DNA of 56,536 nt, from NCBI GenBank assembly GCA_913057725.1, contig CAJXOS010000023.1, positions 1 to 56,536 of the forward strand. Direction: 5' to 3'. The translations under genes were made by a program, and so were the position numbers. This DNA comes from an uncultured Lewinella sp. GTDB taxonomy: Bacteria > Bacteroidota > Bacteroidia > Chitinophagales > Saprospiraceae. The stretch's first letter is position 1; every line of letters starts with the position of its first letter. Below the pieces are notes generated by a model. The model was not told where the DNA came from. It did not search any database and saw only the letters and a program-made list of their open reading frames with translations. Shown in pieces: positions 8,219-17,576 of the stretch.

Positions 8219-9469
8219 TTAGAGTTGTAAGGGCACCATCGCTGTTTGAACTTGCACGAGAGAATCAACTCCGGTCCAAGCCAGGAATAGTGCGTCATCT
8301 GTGGCGGCCATTACTGGAAATCCGCTCTGGCGAGAGGCCTCCGTTTTGGCTAGTATAATATCTTCACTTTTGCGGCCAGAGGCGTCTACCGTTGCCAGAT
8401 GTATTTCGCCGGTCTGTCCTGCCAACTCCATCCAGCTGATGGCTGCGGTTTGATCATCGATAAATTCTACTGCTACCCGCCCTAGCGGATTACCGTTATC
8501 AATGCGGATCGGTTTGCTAAAGTTGGCACCATTATCATTTGACCAGGCAAACTTCACCAGACCAGTAGTGTTGGGAGCGGTAAACCAGGCAATGGCTACC
8601 CGATTACCACGAGCTTTAATGGAAGGTCCGTTCACCGGGCATCCTGCGATTTTCCAGTTGTCGTTATGAACGTTTTGCGCCGGCAACCACTGCCCATCCA
8701 CCTGCCGGACGACAGAGATGTCGCGGATCTCCTCTTGGGAGCGATCTCGGTAAGCGACAATTGGACCTAGCTCGGTCATGGCAGCACTGGTTTGGCAACA
8801 ATCACAAACCCGGGCGTCTAGTTCCGCTTCTGCGTACAGTTCACCATCGGGGGCTACTTCGGCTGCACGAAGCGTCATGGCGCCTCCATGTCCGTGCCCA
8901 TGATCATGTTCATCATGACTATCGTGATCACCCTTGGTATTGCGCCCGTCTAGCCAGCTCATGAATATGCGATCATCAGCCACGGGAACCATGCTGACAA
9001 AGCCGTGTTCGGCAGCAATGCTGTCACGATGGGGAATAAATGGCTCGCTCCAGCTTTCTCCACCATCCAGAGATTGGGTAAGATAGATGTCATAATCGTA
9101 AGTGCCCTCCGCGCGCATTTGCAGCCAGTGCGCCATCATCTGTTCTTCAGCGCCCGGGTATACCGCCAGGGCTGGAAAATCGGCCCAGTTCGTAAACCAG
9201 TTAGTGCCGGTGGCAATAATCTTTGGTGCGCTCCATTGGTCATTCTGCCAGCGAGAAAACTGAAGAGCATCGGTACTGTCGTTGAGGAACTCTGTCCACG
9301 ACAGTAACACCTCACCAGAAGGGCTGCTAAATAATCGCCCTTGGACCCCGTTGTTGCATGGGCTAGAGACCATCTGTATAGCGTCAGCTTGCAATGCACT
9401 AGATGCGGTTTCTGGCTGACAGCTCATTAGCAAGCCAAGAAGGAACAAGGAAGAGTAGATTCTAAGCAT
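8219..9469 (-). CDS. BNR-repeat (sialidase-fold) lipoprotein with His-rich loop, copper-cluster member
   Basis: I choose the ATG at 9469 (416 residues) because it gives a clean lipoprotein signal (LLGLLMSC) about 17 residues in; an in-frame ATG at 9502 would add 11 residues. The mature part is a predicted six-bladed propeller with Asp-box motifs SLDGGESW and SNDNGANF. A His/Asp-rich insert (HDSHDEHDHGHGHGG) and a Cys cluster (CDCC) are unusual for a sialidase and suggest metal binding. It follows the RND efflux genes on the same strand, separated by 79 bp from the His-rich protein. The family is sialidase-like by fold; glycosidase activity is not supported by the context. Confidence 0.75.
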   Translation of the reverse strand: MLRIYSSLFLLGLLMSCQPETASSALQADAIQMVSSPCNNGVQGRLFSSPSGEVLLSWTEFLNDSTDALQFSRWQNDQWSAPKIIATGTNWFTNWADFPALAVYPGAEEQMMAHWLQMRAEGTYDYDIYLTQSLDGGESWSEPFIPHRDSIAAEHGFVSMVPVADDRIFMSWLDGRNTKGDHDSHDEHDHGHGHGGAMTLRAAEVAPDGELYAEAELDARVCDCCQTSAAMTELGPIVAYRDRSQEEIRDISVVRQVDGQWLPAQNVHNDNWKIAGCPVNGPSIKARGNRVAIAWFTAPNTTGLVKFAWSNDNGANFSKPIRIDNGNPLGRVAVEFIDDQTAAISWMELAGQTGEIHLATVDASGRKSEDIILAKTEASRQSGFPVMAATDDALFLAWTGVDSLVQVQTAMVPLQL

Positions 9470-9548
9470 AAGGCAGAAGGTGTATAGTCGCAACTGACTC
9501 ATTTAACAAGTCAGTTACGACTTAAAGGTACTTATATCAGATCAACAC

Positions 9549-9851
9549 TTAGTGCTCATGACCATCGTGACTGTGGTCATCGTGCGAGTGACCATCGTGC
9601 GAATGACCATCATGGGAATGACCGTCTTGTTGTACGTTTTCATTAGCAACATAGTCCATGCCACAAACGGGGCATTGTCCCATTTCTTCACTGCCGCTAC
9701 CTTCGCAGTGCATAGGGCAGATATAGGCAGAGGTATACTCTTTACCTTCTTGTTCTGTGTCGTGCGAGTGAGAATGTCCCCCACAGGCCGTAGTCGCCAG
9801 GCTCATGCTAGCCAAAGCAAAGGTCATTAGACCGATTTTCAATAGTTTCAT
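9549..9851 (-). CDS. Heavy-metal-binding lipoprotein with C-terminal His repeats
   Basis: Start taken at 9851, which gives 100 residues and a good lipoprotein signal (ATTAC, lipidated Cys about residue 23); the longer frame to 9920 runs into the palindromic element. After the signal come HSHSH, then a metal-binding motif YICPMH...GQCPVCGMDY of the type fused to CusB adaptors. The tail is four 5-residue repeats of the form (G/D)HSHD ending in GHEH. It probably binds Cu, Ag or Zn in the periplasm as a buffer or chaperone for the efflux pump encoded just upstream. Family assignment is strong; the metal is inferred. Confidence 0.85.
   Translation of the reverse strand: MKLLKIGLMTFALASMSLATTACGGHSHSHDTEQEGKEYTSAYICPMHCEGSGSEEMGQCPVCGMDYVANENVQQDGHSHDGHSHDGHSHDDHSHDGHEH
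9552..9627. repeat. Short tandem repeat coding for His-rich tail
   Basis: About four imperfect 15-bp units, each encoding a His-Ser-His-Asp type pentapeptide on the minus strand, make up the 3' end of the gene at 9549-9851. Such repeats can expand or contract by slippage and would change metal capacity. Confidence 0.75.
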
Positions 9852-9907
9852 ATTGCATTTTTTATAGTGGTAAAAGTACCGAATAATGCCACCAAGGTGG
9901 CGTTCAG

Positions 9908-10067
9908 TACACTGTAACATAAGTTATTTGATGTTTTGAACGAGGAGGTTTTTCTAGAGATCAAGGCGCGGCGGAGCATCGTAGCCATAGCTACGAAGGC
10001 GAGTACGCAACGCGGAGATATAGAAAAAGAACCTTTCAAAACGCAAAGCTATTTATGTTACAGTGTA
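9908..10067. repeat. 160-bp palindromic MITE-like element
   Basis: Terminal inverted repeats are perfect over 15 bp: TACACTGTAACATAA (9908-9922) and its complement (10053-10067). Inner arms continue imperfectly (GTTTTGAACGAGG... against ...CCTTTCAAAAC), and the centre is a perfect hairpin TCGTAGC-CATA-GCTACGA (9979-9996), exactly at the midpoint. No coding capacity. It separates the adaptor gene (stop 10074) from the His-rich gene (start 9851). It looks like a non-autonomous palindromic element or REP/BIME-like unit. Confidence 0.7.
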
Positions 10068-10073
10068 TTTAAG

Positions 10074-11843
10074 TTATTCATCAAATTGTAAGGTCTCCTG
10101 AATCACGCCGCAGCGTAACATCACGTCTCCAAAGTAGGGGTTTAGGACTTGGTCTTCCGCACTTAGCCATGCTGCTCCTTGATCATTGAAGGCCATCGGG
10201 CAATACTGGATGTAGTAGGTTTCATCTTCTATACCAAAAGCCTTAACCACCGAAATAATGGCCTCTGATAAGAATTCGAACTGGGTGCGCTGCGCTTCTA
10301 CGTCTTCCAGTTTGCTGATCTTGTTACTATGTGCTTTCAAAGCAGGTAGCTGTTCCATCCAATATTCGTGTGCTGCTCCATTGAGTAGACTCATATCAAC
10401 ATTTGCGAGCGCACCATTTACTTCAGTTGCTTGCTCGGCGGCGGCGGTAGCATCGGTTTCTACCAAGGCATCTTTGATGCTCAGATAGGTAGCTACTACC
10501 TGTTTGATCTGTTCTTGGAAAGCCTCGGGTGCGTCAGCAGTAAAATCAGGAATGGCGGTTTCGGTGGCCTCCTCTTTAAGGAGCACCTCCTGGTTCATCA
10601 TGCTCGCCTGATTATTAAGCTGTGCTGCTGCGTCGATTACAAAACCTCCGTAGGTAACGACTTCTTCACCCGGCTCTATGCCACTAAGGACCTGGTATTT
10701 TTCTCCGACAGCATCACCTAGTTCTACCTCTCGAAACTGGAAGGAAGGAACATCGCTATCAGGAACCTTCACATAAACTACAGAACGTGGCCCCGTCCAC
10801 AATACAGCCGACTTAGGAACCATTACCTGCGAACTAGATGATCCACCTGGTGCTACTGTTCCATTGACCAGCATTTCTGGTTTGAGTCGGCCACCTGGAT
10901 TGTTGAGCTCCACTCGTACTGAGGCGGTACGAGTACGAGCATCGATGATTGGATCAATAAAGCTGATCTTGGCATCAAAGGTGGAAGCAGGTAAGGCAGG
11001 TGTGGTGAAGCTGATATTACTTCCTAGTTTGAGTTTGGCTAAATCCTCTTCGTAGGCATCAAACAATACCCACACACGCTGCAGGCCGATTAATTCAAAT
11101 AGGGGTTCGCCTTGTTGAACATAATCACCAACTGCTATCCTTCGATTAGTCACTACTCCAGATGCCGTAGCTACGACTGGGAAAACTTCCTGGATTTCAC
11201 CCGAAGCTTCAATATTTGCAATCTGCTCGTCGCTGATTTTCCAGTAGCGAAGTTTAGTGCGGGCTGCTTCTACTAATTTAGGGTTGAGCTCAACCAGCTT
11301 ACTCGCCTCGATCAGATCCCGCTGTGCGGTGATCAATTCTGGGGCATAGATGTCGGCCAACTTTTGCCCTTTTCGGACCTGTTCTCCGGTGAATGAAACG
11401 TACAACTTTTCTATACGCCCATCTACATGGGAAACCTGGCTGGAAGCCAGGCGTTCATCTGCCTGAACTTTGCCAGAGAGGCGTAGGCTTTGCTCCCCAC
11501 CAGCACCTCCAGTGTTGACGATGGTAGTCTGGATATTCGCCAGCTTGACTGCTTCCTCCGTCATTTGAAGTACCAGCGGGTCGTCGTTGTCGGATTCACC
11601 TGCTGGAATCAAGTCCATCCCACAAATAGGACAATCACCTGGCTCTGGCTGTCGCACGTTGGGGTGCATGGAACAAGTCCAAATGGTTTCTGCCGCTGAA
11701 TTAGAGGCCTCGGCGGACATATGTTGATGATCAGAATGCTCATGGTGATTACCAGATCGCATGATGAACATGGTGACAAGCGAACCGACAATAAGACCGG
11801 CAAGCCCAATGAACCATGGATTATTTATTCTTTGCATTTGCAT
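10074..11843 (-). CDS. CusB-type RND periplasmic adaptor with metal-binding and DUF3347 domains
   Basis: A 589-residue membrane-fusion protein. Residues 10-28 are the membrane anchor, followed by a His-rich stretch (HHEHSDHQH). Residues about 54-80 are a heavy-metal-binding motif (WTCSMHP...CPICGMDLIP). Residues about 95-425 are the adaptor core (lipoyl/barrel-sandwich hybrid and beta barrel, with ATASGVVTNRRIAVGDYV). The C-terminal ~150 residues resemble DUF3347, with YYIQYCPMAF and NPYFGDVML. It should join the inner-membrane RND pump to the TolC-like channel and may deliver Cu(I)/Ag(I). It lies between the channel gene (28 bp upstream) and the His-rich gene. Confidence 0.92.
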   Translation of the reverse strand: MQMQRINNPWFIGLAGLIVGSLVTMFIMRSGNHHEHSDHQHMSAEASNSAAETIWTCSMHPNVRQPEPGDCPICGMDLIPAGESDNDDPLVLQMTEEAVKLANIQTTIVNTGGAGGEQSLRLSGKVQADERLASSQVSHVDGRIEKLYVSFTGEQVRKGQKLADIYAPELITAQRDLIEASKLVELNPKLVEAARTKLRYWKISDEQIANIEASGEIQEVFPVVATASGVVTNRRIAVGDYVQQGEPLFELIGLQRVWVLFDAYEEDLAKLKLGSNISFTTPALPASTFDAKISFIDPIIDARTRTASVRVELNNPGGRLKPEMLVNGTVAPGGSSSSQVMVPKSAVLWTGPRSVVYVKVPDSDVPSFQFREVELGDAVGEKYQVLSGIEPGEEVVTYGGFVIDAAAQLNNQASMMNQEVLLKEEATETAIPDFTADAPEAFQEQIKQVVATYLSIKDALVETDATAAAEQATEVNGALANVDMSLLNGAAHEYWMEQLPALKAHSNKISKLEDVEAQRTQFEFLSEAIISVVKAFGIEDETYYIQYCPMAFNDQGAAWLSAEDQVLNPYFGDVMLRCGVIQETLQFDE

Positions 11844-11870
11844 GATTTTATCTTTTTAGACCCGCTTTTG

Positions 11871-13097
11871 CTAGAACAGTAAGCGTTGCACTTCTCTTAG
11901 CGCTAAGTGACTTTTTACAATTGCTTCTAGCTTCTTTAATTGATAATCGATTTTTTGCTGTTCGTAGCGGAGTAGTTCATCCATGCCAGAATTGGCGCTG
12001 CTGTATTGACTTTCAAGCATGGCAATGAGGCTGTTGGTCAAGTCCTCTTGTCGTTCATACAGATCCAGTTCCATACCAGCAGTAGTATGCATCGTGTAGG
12101 CGCGTTCAAGAGCAGCGCCGAATTCATCCATACTCGCGGCTTTTTGATGTTGCAGTGCTTGTATTTGCAGGTTTTGCTCCCGTTCCCGCGCATCATACTT
12201 CTTTCGGTAAAGCGGTACTTTGATACTTGCTCGGACCTGTAGAATATCTCGGCCATTATTAGCAATAGTGGCCAGTTCACGTTCTTGTACGGCGATATAA
12301 TCTGCGCCTACGCCAAAAGACGGTTTCTGCTGGAGGTCATTCAAGCTGAGGCGCTGCTGCGCCACTTCTTGTTGCAGGGAATACATCCGGAGCTGCGGAT
12401 GCGTCGTTTCGATGTATTGCAACAAGGAATCCTTGGCAAAAGGTAAGTTGGCGAATGCCAGACTATCTACTACCGTAATGGCGGTATTGGATGGCTGGTG
12501 CCGTAGTTGATTAATGGTTGCCAAAGGAGCAGCCTGAGCTTGCTCCAAAATTTGGATGCGCTGCCGAAGTTCTTCTTGCTGAAGTTGTACCTGAAGTACG
12601 TCCGAGGTGTTGGCCTTACCACTTGACACCTTAGCTAGCGCTACTTCTTGCAGCGTATTTAAGAGCTGGATTTGCTGCTCCAGAATAAGTGCCTTCTTTT
12701 GTAAACGATAGAGTTCCAGATAAGCACCATCTAAGCCAAAGTAAAGGGCTTGCCTACGCAGAGCGATGCCCTGGTACTGTGCTTGAGCCTCGGTGTTGGC
12801 TACTGCTTCTTGTTGTTTCAGCGTTCCAAACCAAGGGAACATTTGAGTTGCGCCTATTCGTAGTTGCTGAGGCCCCAGACGAGTCTCGACCGGTAAGGGA
12901 AATACGCCAATGCCCAATTCGGGATCGGGAAGCTGTCCTACTTGAGGTGCTTTTTCCAAAGCAGCTTGATAGGATTCCTCCAAAGCCTGCAGGCTTGGAT
13001 TATTTGCTGCTACTTCTTTTCGCAGCTCTTCCAAGCTTTGTCCTGGCAGCGTGCCAAGGCCAAAGAAGAAGCATATGATGAACATATATTTTTGCAT
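11871..13097 (-). CDS. TolC family outer-membrane efflux channel (CusC-like)
   Basis: Start at 13097 gives 408 residues with a normal signal peptide (MQKYMFIICFFFGLGTLPGQ); the frame extends to 13157 but the added residues look non-coding. The protein has the two repeated long helical hairpins of the TolC family (heptad-rich segments at about 25-60, 95-190, 230-300 and 320-400) with the typical motif LPDPELGIGVFPLP near the N-terminus. It should form the outer-membrane duct for the RND pump. It is 31 bp after the pump gene and 27 bp before the adaptor gene. Confidence 0.9.
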   Translation of the reverse strand: MQKYMFIICFFFGLGTLPGQSLEELRKEVAANNPSLQALEESYQAALEKAPQVGQLPDPELGIGVFPLPVETRLGPQQLRIGATQMFPWFGTLKQQEAVANTEAQAQYQGIALRRQALYFGLDGAYLELYRLQKKALILEQQIQLLNTLQEVALAKVSSGKANTSDVLQVQLQQEELRQRIQILEQAQAAPLATINQLRHQPSNTAITVVDSLAFANLPFAKDSLLQYIETTHPQLRMYSLQQEVAQQRLSLNDLQQKPSFGVGADYIAVQERELATIANNGRDILQVRASIKVPLYRKKYDAREREQNLQIQALQHQKAASMDEFGAALERAYTMHTTAGMELDLYERQEDLTNSLIAMLESQYSSANSGMDELLRYEQQKIDYQLKKLEAIVKSHLALREVQRLLF

Positions 13098-13128
13098 CGT
13101 TCTTGATTTAGATTTTTGAGAATCCGCG

Positions 13129-16100
13129 TTATCCGCGTAAATCCGTGTCCCAAACATTACCCCACTTCAATTTCGCTTGCATCCACAAGGCATAAAGTAT
13201 CGGGACGGTAAACATGGTGATCATTTGTAAGAGCATGCCACCAAAGGACGGGATAGCCATAGGTACCATGATATCTGCTCCGCGGCCTGTAGAAGTTAGT
13301 ACAGGTAGCAGTGCTAAGATGGTAGTAGCGGTAGTCATCATAGCTGGCCGTACTCGGCGTAAGCCACCCTCTACCACAGCATCATTTATTTCTGCTGGTG
13401 TGCTAGGGGAATTACGCCGGAAGCTGTCTTGCAAGAAGGTGGCCACCAACACCCCATCATCTGTGGCAATACCAAATAGCGCTAGAAAGCCTACCCATAC
13501 CGCCACACTTAAATTGATGGTTTGTATTTGAAATAGATCACGCAGGTTTGTGCCGAAGACGGTGAAGTCTAGAAACCAGTCCGTATCATAGAGTCCAATC
13601 ATAATGAACCCTCCCGCGAAGGCGATAAAGACCCCCGTGAAGACCATTAAGGAAATAGCTGCCGAGCGAAACTGGAAGTACAGTATGAGAAAGATCAGCC
13701 CGAGTGCAATTGGCACCACCAGACTAAGTCGTTTACTGGCACGCTGCTGTTGCTCATATGTGCCCGCAAAGCGATAGCTGATGCCTTTAGGTACTTGAAG
13801 TCGACCTTGGTCTATGAGGTCAGCCAAGTAAGCTTGGGCATTATTCACTACTTCTACCTCGGCATAGTTGGACTCCCGGTCAAATAATACATAGCCGATG
13901 AGGAAACCATCCTCGCTCTTGATGGATTGAGCGCCGGCTTCGTAGCGAATGTTTACAAGTTCACTCAGAGGAATCTGTTGGCCGTTATTGGCAGGGATGT
14001 AGATTCGTTTCAAGCGTTCAGGATCATCTCGTAGCTCGCGCGGGTAGCGTACCCGAATGCCATAGCGCTCTCTACCTTCCACTGTCGTGGTCATTTTCAT
14101 ACCTCCAACAGCCGCCTGAATATACTGTTGTACCTTTTGAATACTGAGACCATGTCGGGCAATCGCAGATCGATCAATATCCAGGAGAAGGTAGGGTTTA
14201 CCTACGATACGATCGGCAAAGACGGCCGCATCCTTCACCCCCTCGACATCTTTAAGGTGCTGTTCTAGCTGGAGCCCAAAAGCTTCGATTTCCGCTAGGT
14301 CGCTACCTTGTACTTTGATACCCATAGGTGCTCGCATACCCGTTTGTAGCATGACCAGCCGTGTCTCAATGGGTTGCAACTTAGGGGCAGAGGTGACACC
14401 GGGGAGCTTAGTCACTCTTACGATTTCATCCCAGATGTCATCCGGGCTTTTGATCTCATCTCGCCATTGGCGGAAGTAACGGCCGCGCTCATCGGGGATC
14501 AATTCTCCGTCGTCATCTCGAACATATTCGCCATTAGCGAAACGAAAGCGTAGCCGATGCCCTTGCTCATCTGTTTTGTATTCGGATTTGTACAAGATGA
14601 CGTTCTCATACATGGACATGGGAGCAGGGTCCAGTGCACTACTCACCCGGCCTGCCTTTCCTACTACAGATTCTACTTCAGGTATCGCAGTGACTGCCAT
14701 GTCTAAGAGGCGCAGGTTCTTGTTGTTTTCCTGCATGCCCGCGTGAGGCATGGCAGTAGGCATCAACAAAAAGGAACCTTCATCCAAAGCTGGCATGAAC
14801 TCCTCACCTGTCTCTTGATACACCCGAAAACCTTGAAAGACAATGACTCCCACGAGCAGTAGAAACAGCAGTTTGAAACGCAACAGGAAGCGAAGAATGT
14901 TTTCGTAGTAATAAATGACTATGTGGAACAAGCCAAGTAAGCCACCAATGAGGATGCTTACAAAGAAGAAATTGACCAAACTACTTTTGTTTACACCCAA
15001 TGGCAACCATACTTGAGCAAGGAGCCATGTTACCAGGCCAGCATAGATGATGTTGAGTATCCACTTAAACCACTTGGGGGAATCACCATCAATCGTAGGG
15101 CGCAAGAAAAAATCGCGGACTAATCCGGCCAGTCCTGCCAAGGCTAGAATGATCCCCGCTATGGGTTGAATGAAAACTGCAACGATAACGCCAGCAATTA
15201 AGGCCAGGCCGTTAGCTAAACGAAGCAGTAGCTTATTATTTGTCCGCAGGGAGAAAAGGCTATGAGCCAAAGCTGGAAGAATGGTCACTGCAATCAATAT
15301 AGCTGCGACCAGTGCGAAGGTCTTGGTATACGCCAATGGGCGGAATAACTTGCCCTCGGCGGCTTCCATCGTGAAGACAGGAAGGAAGCTGATTACGGTA
15401 GTAGCTACTGCGGTCATAACAGCCGATGCTACTTCTATTGTTGCTTCATAGATGGTTGTCAGAAGCGATTCTTCTGGCGGGGCTTTGTCCATTCGATGAA
15501 GTATGCTTTCGGTTAGTACTATCCCCATGTCGACCATGGTTCCAATGGCAATGGCAATACCCGAGAGCGCCACAATATTGGCATCTACGCCAAAGTAGCG
15601 CATGGCGATGAAACACATCAATACCGCTACCGGTAAGGTGCCGGACACCAAGAGAGAGGACTTCAAGTTGAGCAGCATCAGTATCACCACGATGATGGTG
15701 ATGAGAATTTCTAGATGCAGAGCCTCCTGCAAGGTGCCAATCGTCTCATTGATCAATTCTGTGCGATCATAGAAAGGAATGATCTTCACCTGCGAGATGG
15801 TGCCATCAGCAAGAATTTTACTTGGTAAGCCAGGCTCCAGCTCTTCGATTTTTGCCTTAACGTTCTGAATCACCTCCAAGGGATTAGCACCGTAGCGTGC
15901 CACTACCACACCACCAACTGCTTCGGCCCCAGACTTGTCCAGTACGCCCCTTCGGGTGGCAGGACCTAGGTTGACTCTAGCGACATCACCAATGCGTAAG
16001 GGGACATTGTCGGTGCTCTTGATGACGGCCTGTTCGATATCACTGATACTCTTTACATAGCCTAAACCACGCACGAAATACTCCGCCAGGTTGATCTCCA

Positions 16101-16818
16101 TGGTCTGCGCGCCGATATCGATGTTGCTACCTTGTACGGCACTCATGACTTCCTCCAGAGAAATGCCATAAACCCGCATGGCTTCTGGATCCACATCAAT
16201 TTGGTATTCTTGTACGAAGCCACCAACTGAAGCTACTTCTGATACCCCTTCTGCGGCAGATAGACCATAGCGAACGTAGTAATCTTGTATACTCCTCAGT
16301 TCATGCAAATCCCAGCCGCCGGTAGGTTGTCCTTCGTCATCGCGGCCTTCAAGGGTATACCAATAGATTTGCCCCAATGCAGTGGCATCGGGTCCCAGGC
16401 TAGGCTGCACACCATCTGGCAGCAGATTAGGGGAAAGCGAATTGAGCTTTTCCAGTATCCGACTCCGGCTCCAATAGAATTCTATTTCATCATCAAAGAT
16501 GATATAGATGCTCGAGAAGCCGAACATGGAGTTGCTACGAATACTCTTGACTCCCGGGATGCCCAAAAGTGCAGTCGTAAGTGGATAGGAAATTTGATCC
16601 TCTACATCCTGAGGGGATCGCCCAGGCCATTGCGTGAAAACGATTTGTTGGTTCTCGCCGATGTCGGGAATGGCATCCACCGCAACGGGATCGCGAGGCA
16701 ATTGATCGAGCCCAAAATCAAAGGGGGCAGTTATCAAGCCCCAGCCTACAAAACCGGCGAGCAGTAAGTAGGCAACGAGTTTGTTCTCGAGAAAGAAACG
16801 AATATAGTTGGCTAGCAT
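13129..16818 (-). CDS. CusA/CzcA family heavy-metal RND efflux pump
   Basis: A 1229-residue inner-membrane pump, longer than E. coli CusA (about 1047) because of an extra membrane segment at about residues 540-650, between the two halves. Visible family features: N-terminal DAIPDIGENQQIVFTQWPGRSP, the proton-relay helix IAIGTMVDMGIV, EEFMPALDEGSFLLMPTAMP, MLQTGMRAPMGIKVQGSDL and GGMKMTTTVEGRERYGIRVRYPRE. The methionines in the porter domain and the Met-rich context favour Cu(I)/Ag(I) over divalent export, but this is inferred. It is the main gene of the minus-strand operon 16818-8219. Confidence 0.93.
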   Translation of the reverse strand: MLANYIRFFLENKLVAYLLLAGFVGWGLITAPFDFGLDQLPRDPVAVDAIPDIGENQQIVFTQWPGRSPQDVEDQISYPLTTALLGIPGVKSIRSNSMFGFSSIYIIFDDEIEFYWSRSRILEKLNSLSPNLLPDGVQPSLGPDATALGQIYWYTLEGRDDEGQPTGGWDLHELRSIQDYYVRYGLSAAEGVSEVASVGGFVQEYQIDVDPEAMRVYGISLEEVMSAVQGSNIDIGAQTMEINLAEYFVRGLGYVKSISDIEQAVIKSTDNVPLRIGDVARVNLGPATRRGVLDKSGAEAVGGVVVARYGANPLEVIQNVKAKIEELEPGLPSKILADGTISQVKIIPFYDRTELINETIGTLQEALHLEILITIIVVILMLLNLKSSLLVSGTLPVAVLMCFIAMRYFGVDANIVALSGIAIAIGTMVDMGIVLTESILHRMDKAPPEESLLTTIYEATIEVASAVMTAVATTVISFLPVFTMEAAEGKLFRPLAYTKTFALVAAILIAVTILPALAHSLFSLRTNNKLLLRLANGLALIAGVIVAVFIQPIAGIILALAGLAGLVRDFFLRPTIDGDSPKWFKWILNIIYAGLVTWLLAQVWLPLGVNKSSLVNFFFVSILIGGLLGLFHIVIYYYENILRFLLRFKLLFLLLVGVIVFQGFRVYQETGEEFMPALDEGSFLLMPTAMPHAGMQENNKNLRLLDMAVTAIPEVESVVGKAGRVSSALDPAPMSMYENVILYKSEYKTDEQGHRLRFRFANGEYVRDDDGELIPDERGRYFRQWRDEIKSPDDIWDEIVRVTKLPGVTSAPKLQPIETRLVMLQTGMRAPMGIKVQGSDLAEIEAFGLQLEQHLKDVEGVKDAAVFADRIVGKPYLLLDIDRSAIARHGLSIQKVQQYIQAAVGGMKMTTTVEGRERYGIRVRYPRELRDDPERLKRIYIPANNGQQIPLSELVNIRYEAGAQSIKSEDGFLIGYVLFDRESNYAEVEVVNNAQAYLADLIDQGRLQVPKGISYRFAGTYEQQQRASKRLSLVVPIALGLIFLILYFQFRSAAISLMVFTGVFIAFAGGFIMIGLYDTDWFLDFTVFGTNLRDLFQIQTINLSVAVWVGFLALFGIATDDGVLVATFLQDSFRRNSPSTPAEINDAVVEGGLRRVRPAMMTTATTILALLPVLTSTGRGADIMVPMAIPSFGGMLLQMITMFTVPILYALWMQAKLKWGNVWDTDLRG

Positions 16819-16923
16819 GATAGCTTATTCAGTAGTACACAAAGAGGTGCATGTTTGGTGGTGTACCAAACACGAATACCCGCTGCTGTTAATCAACAGT
16901 GGGACGAAACTGAAAAAGCTAGG

Positions 16924-17358
16924 CTAACACCGGAAGGTCTGCAATCTCACAGGAAGATCGCTGACGAGGAGGGGCGGTTTATAGTTGAGGTAATGAGGAC
17001 GCTCGCGTGGAGCAATTGTTGTAGGATAAATATCCAGCGCTACTTGTAATACCGCCAGTAAGACGGGAAGCTCAAGATTTGGGCTATGTAGATCCGCTGC
17101 AAGTTGATCTGCATCGATCTGCAGGAAATCAACCTCAGTATCACAACAACCTTTCATGGCCTTCTTTTCCTCCGGAGCAGGAGGATGATTAGGGCAGGTC
17201 CGCTTTGCTTTAGCATGACAGGGTGTTGCTTCCGCAAACACCGCAACACTCTTTAACTCACCCCGACAGAAATGCTGGCTCAATACCAGACCCGAAGAAC
17301 TGATGAGTAGCAGGAGTGCCAAAGCGATATGTAAGAAGCGTTGTAGCAAGTAGCTCAC
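16924..17358 (-). CDS. HYC_CC_PP family metal-associated protein
   Basis: A 144-residue small membrane or secreted protein with one N-terminal hydrophobic segment (about residues 8-28). The three family signatures appear in order: HFC (in place of HYC) after the hydrophobic segment, CC in MKGCCDTEVDFLQID, and PP near the C-terminus in NYKPPLL. More Cys and Pro occur between (CHAKAKRTCPNHPP). Family members occur near copper genes in Bacteroidota and are thought to handle metal; biochemical function is unknown. It is first on the minus strand, 105 bp before the RND pump, and divergent from the MbnP gene. Confidence 0.82.
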   Translation of the reverse strand: MSYLLQRFLHIALALLLLISSSGLVLSQHFCRGELKSVAVFAEATPCHAKAKRTCPNHPPAPEEKKAMKGCCDTEVDFLQIDADQLAADLHSPNLELPVLLAVLQVALDIYPTTIAPRERPHYLNYKPPLLVSDLPVRLQTFRC

Positions 17359-17367
17359 AAATTTTTA

Positions 17368-17375
17368 CAAAAGTA
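17368..17375 (-). promoter_or_regulatory. -7 box TACTTTTG for the copper efflux operon
   Basis: On the minus strand TACTTTTG matches TAnnTTTG exactly. It lies 10 nt before the ATG at 17358, so the mRNA leader would be very short or leaderless. A TTG lies 23 nt upstream, slightly wider than usual. The 218-bp divergent region 17359-17576 must hold control elements for both copper operons; I found no convincing operator in it. Confidence 0.4.
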
Positions 17376-17576
17376 CAGCAAGTTTTGCGGTAGCACAAGA
17401 TCAAACGCCTAACGACCTCGTTCAGTTGTGTCGCCAAAGCAGCTGTTGACTCATCTTTTGCAATGGATGTTGCATTAGTAGGGCGCTAGTCTTCAACTGT
17501 CCGGAAGATTGCAGTATTTTCGTCTTTGCATCATCACAGGGCCTTCGGGCCATTGGTAAACTTCAATGCAGAACGT

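Noticed and set aside
9552..9830. A plus-strand frame opposite the His-rich gene
   Set aside because: Antisense of the metal-binding repeats; it has no start context and no domain.
16285..16767. A 160-codon plus-strand frame inside the RND pump gene
   Set aside because: Antisense shadow of a well-conserved pump sequence.
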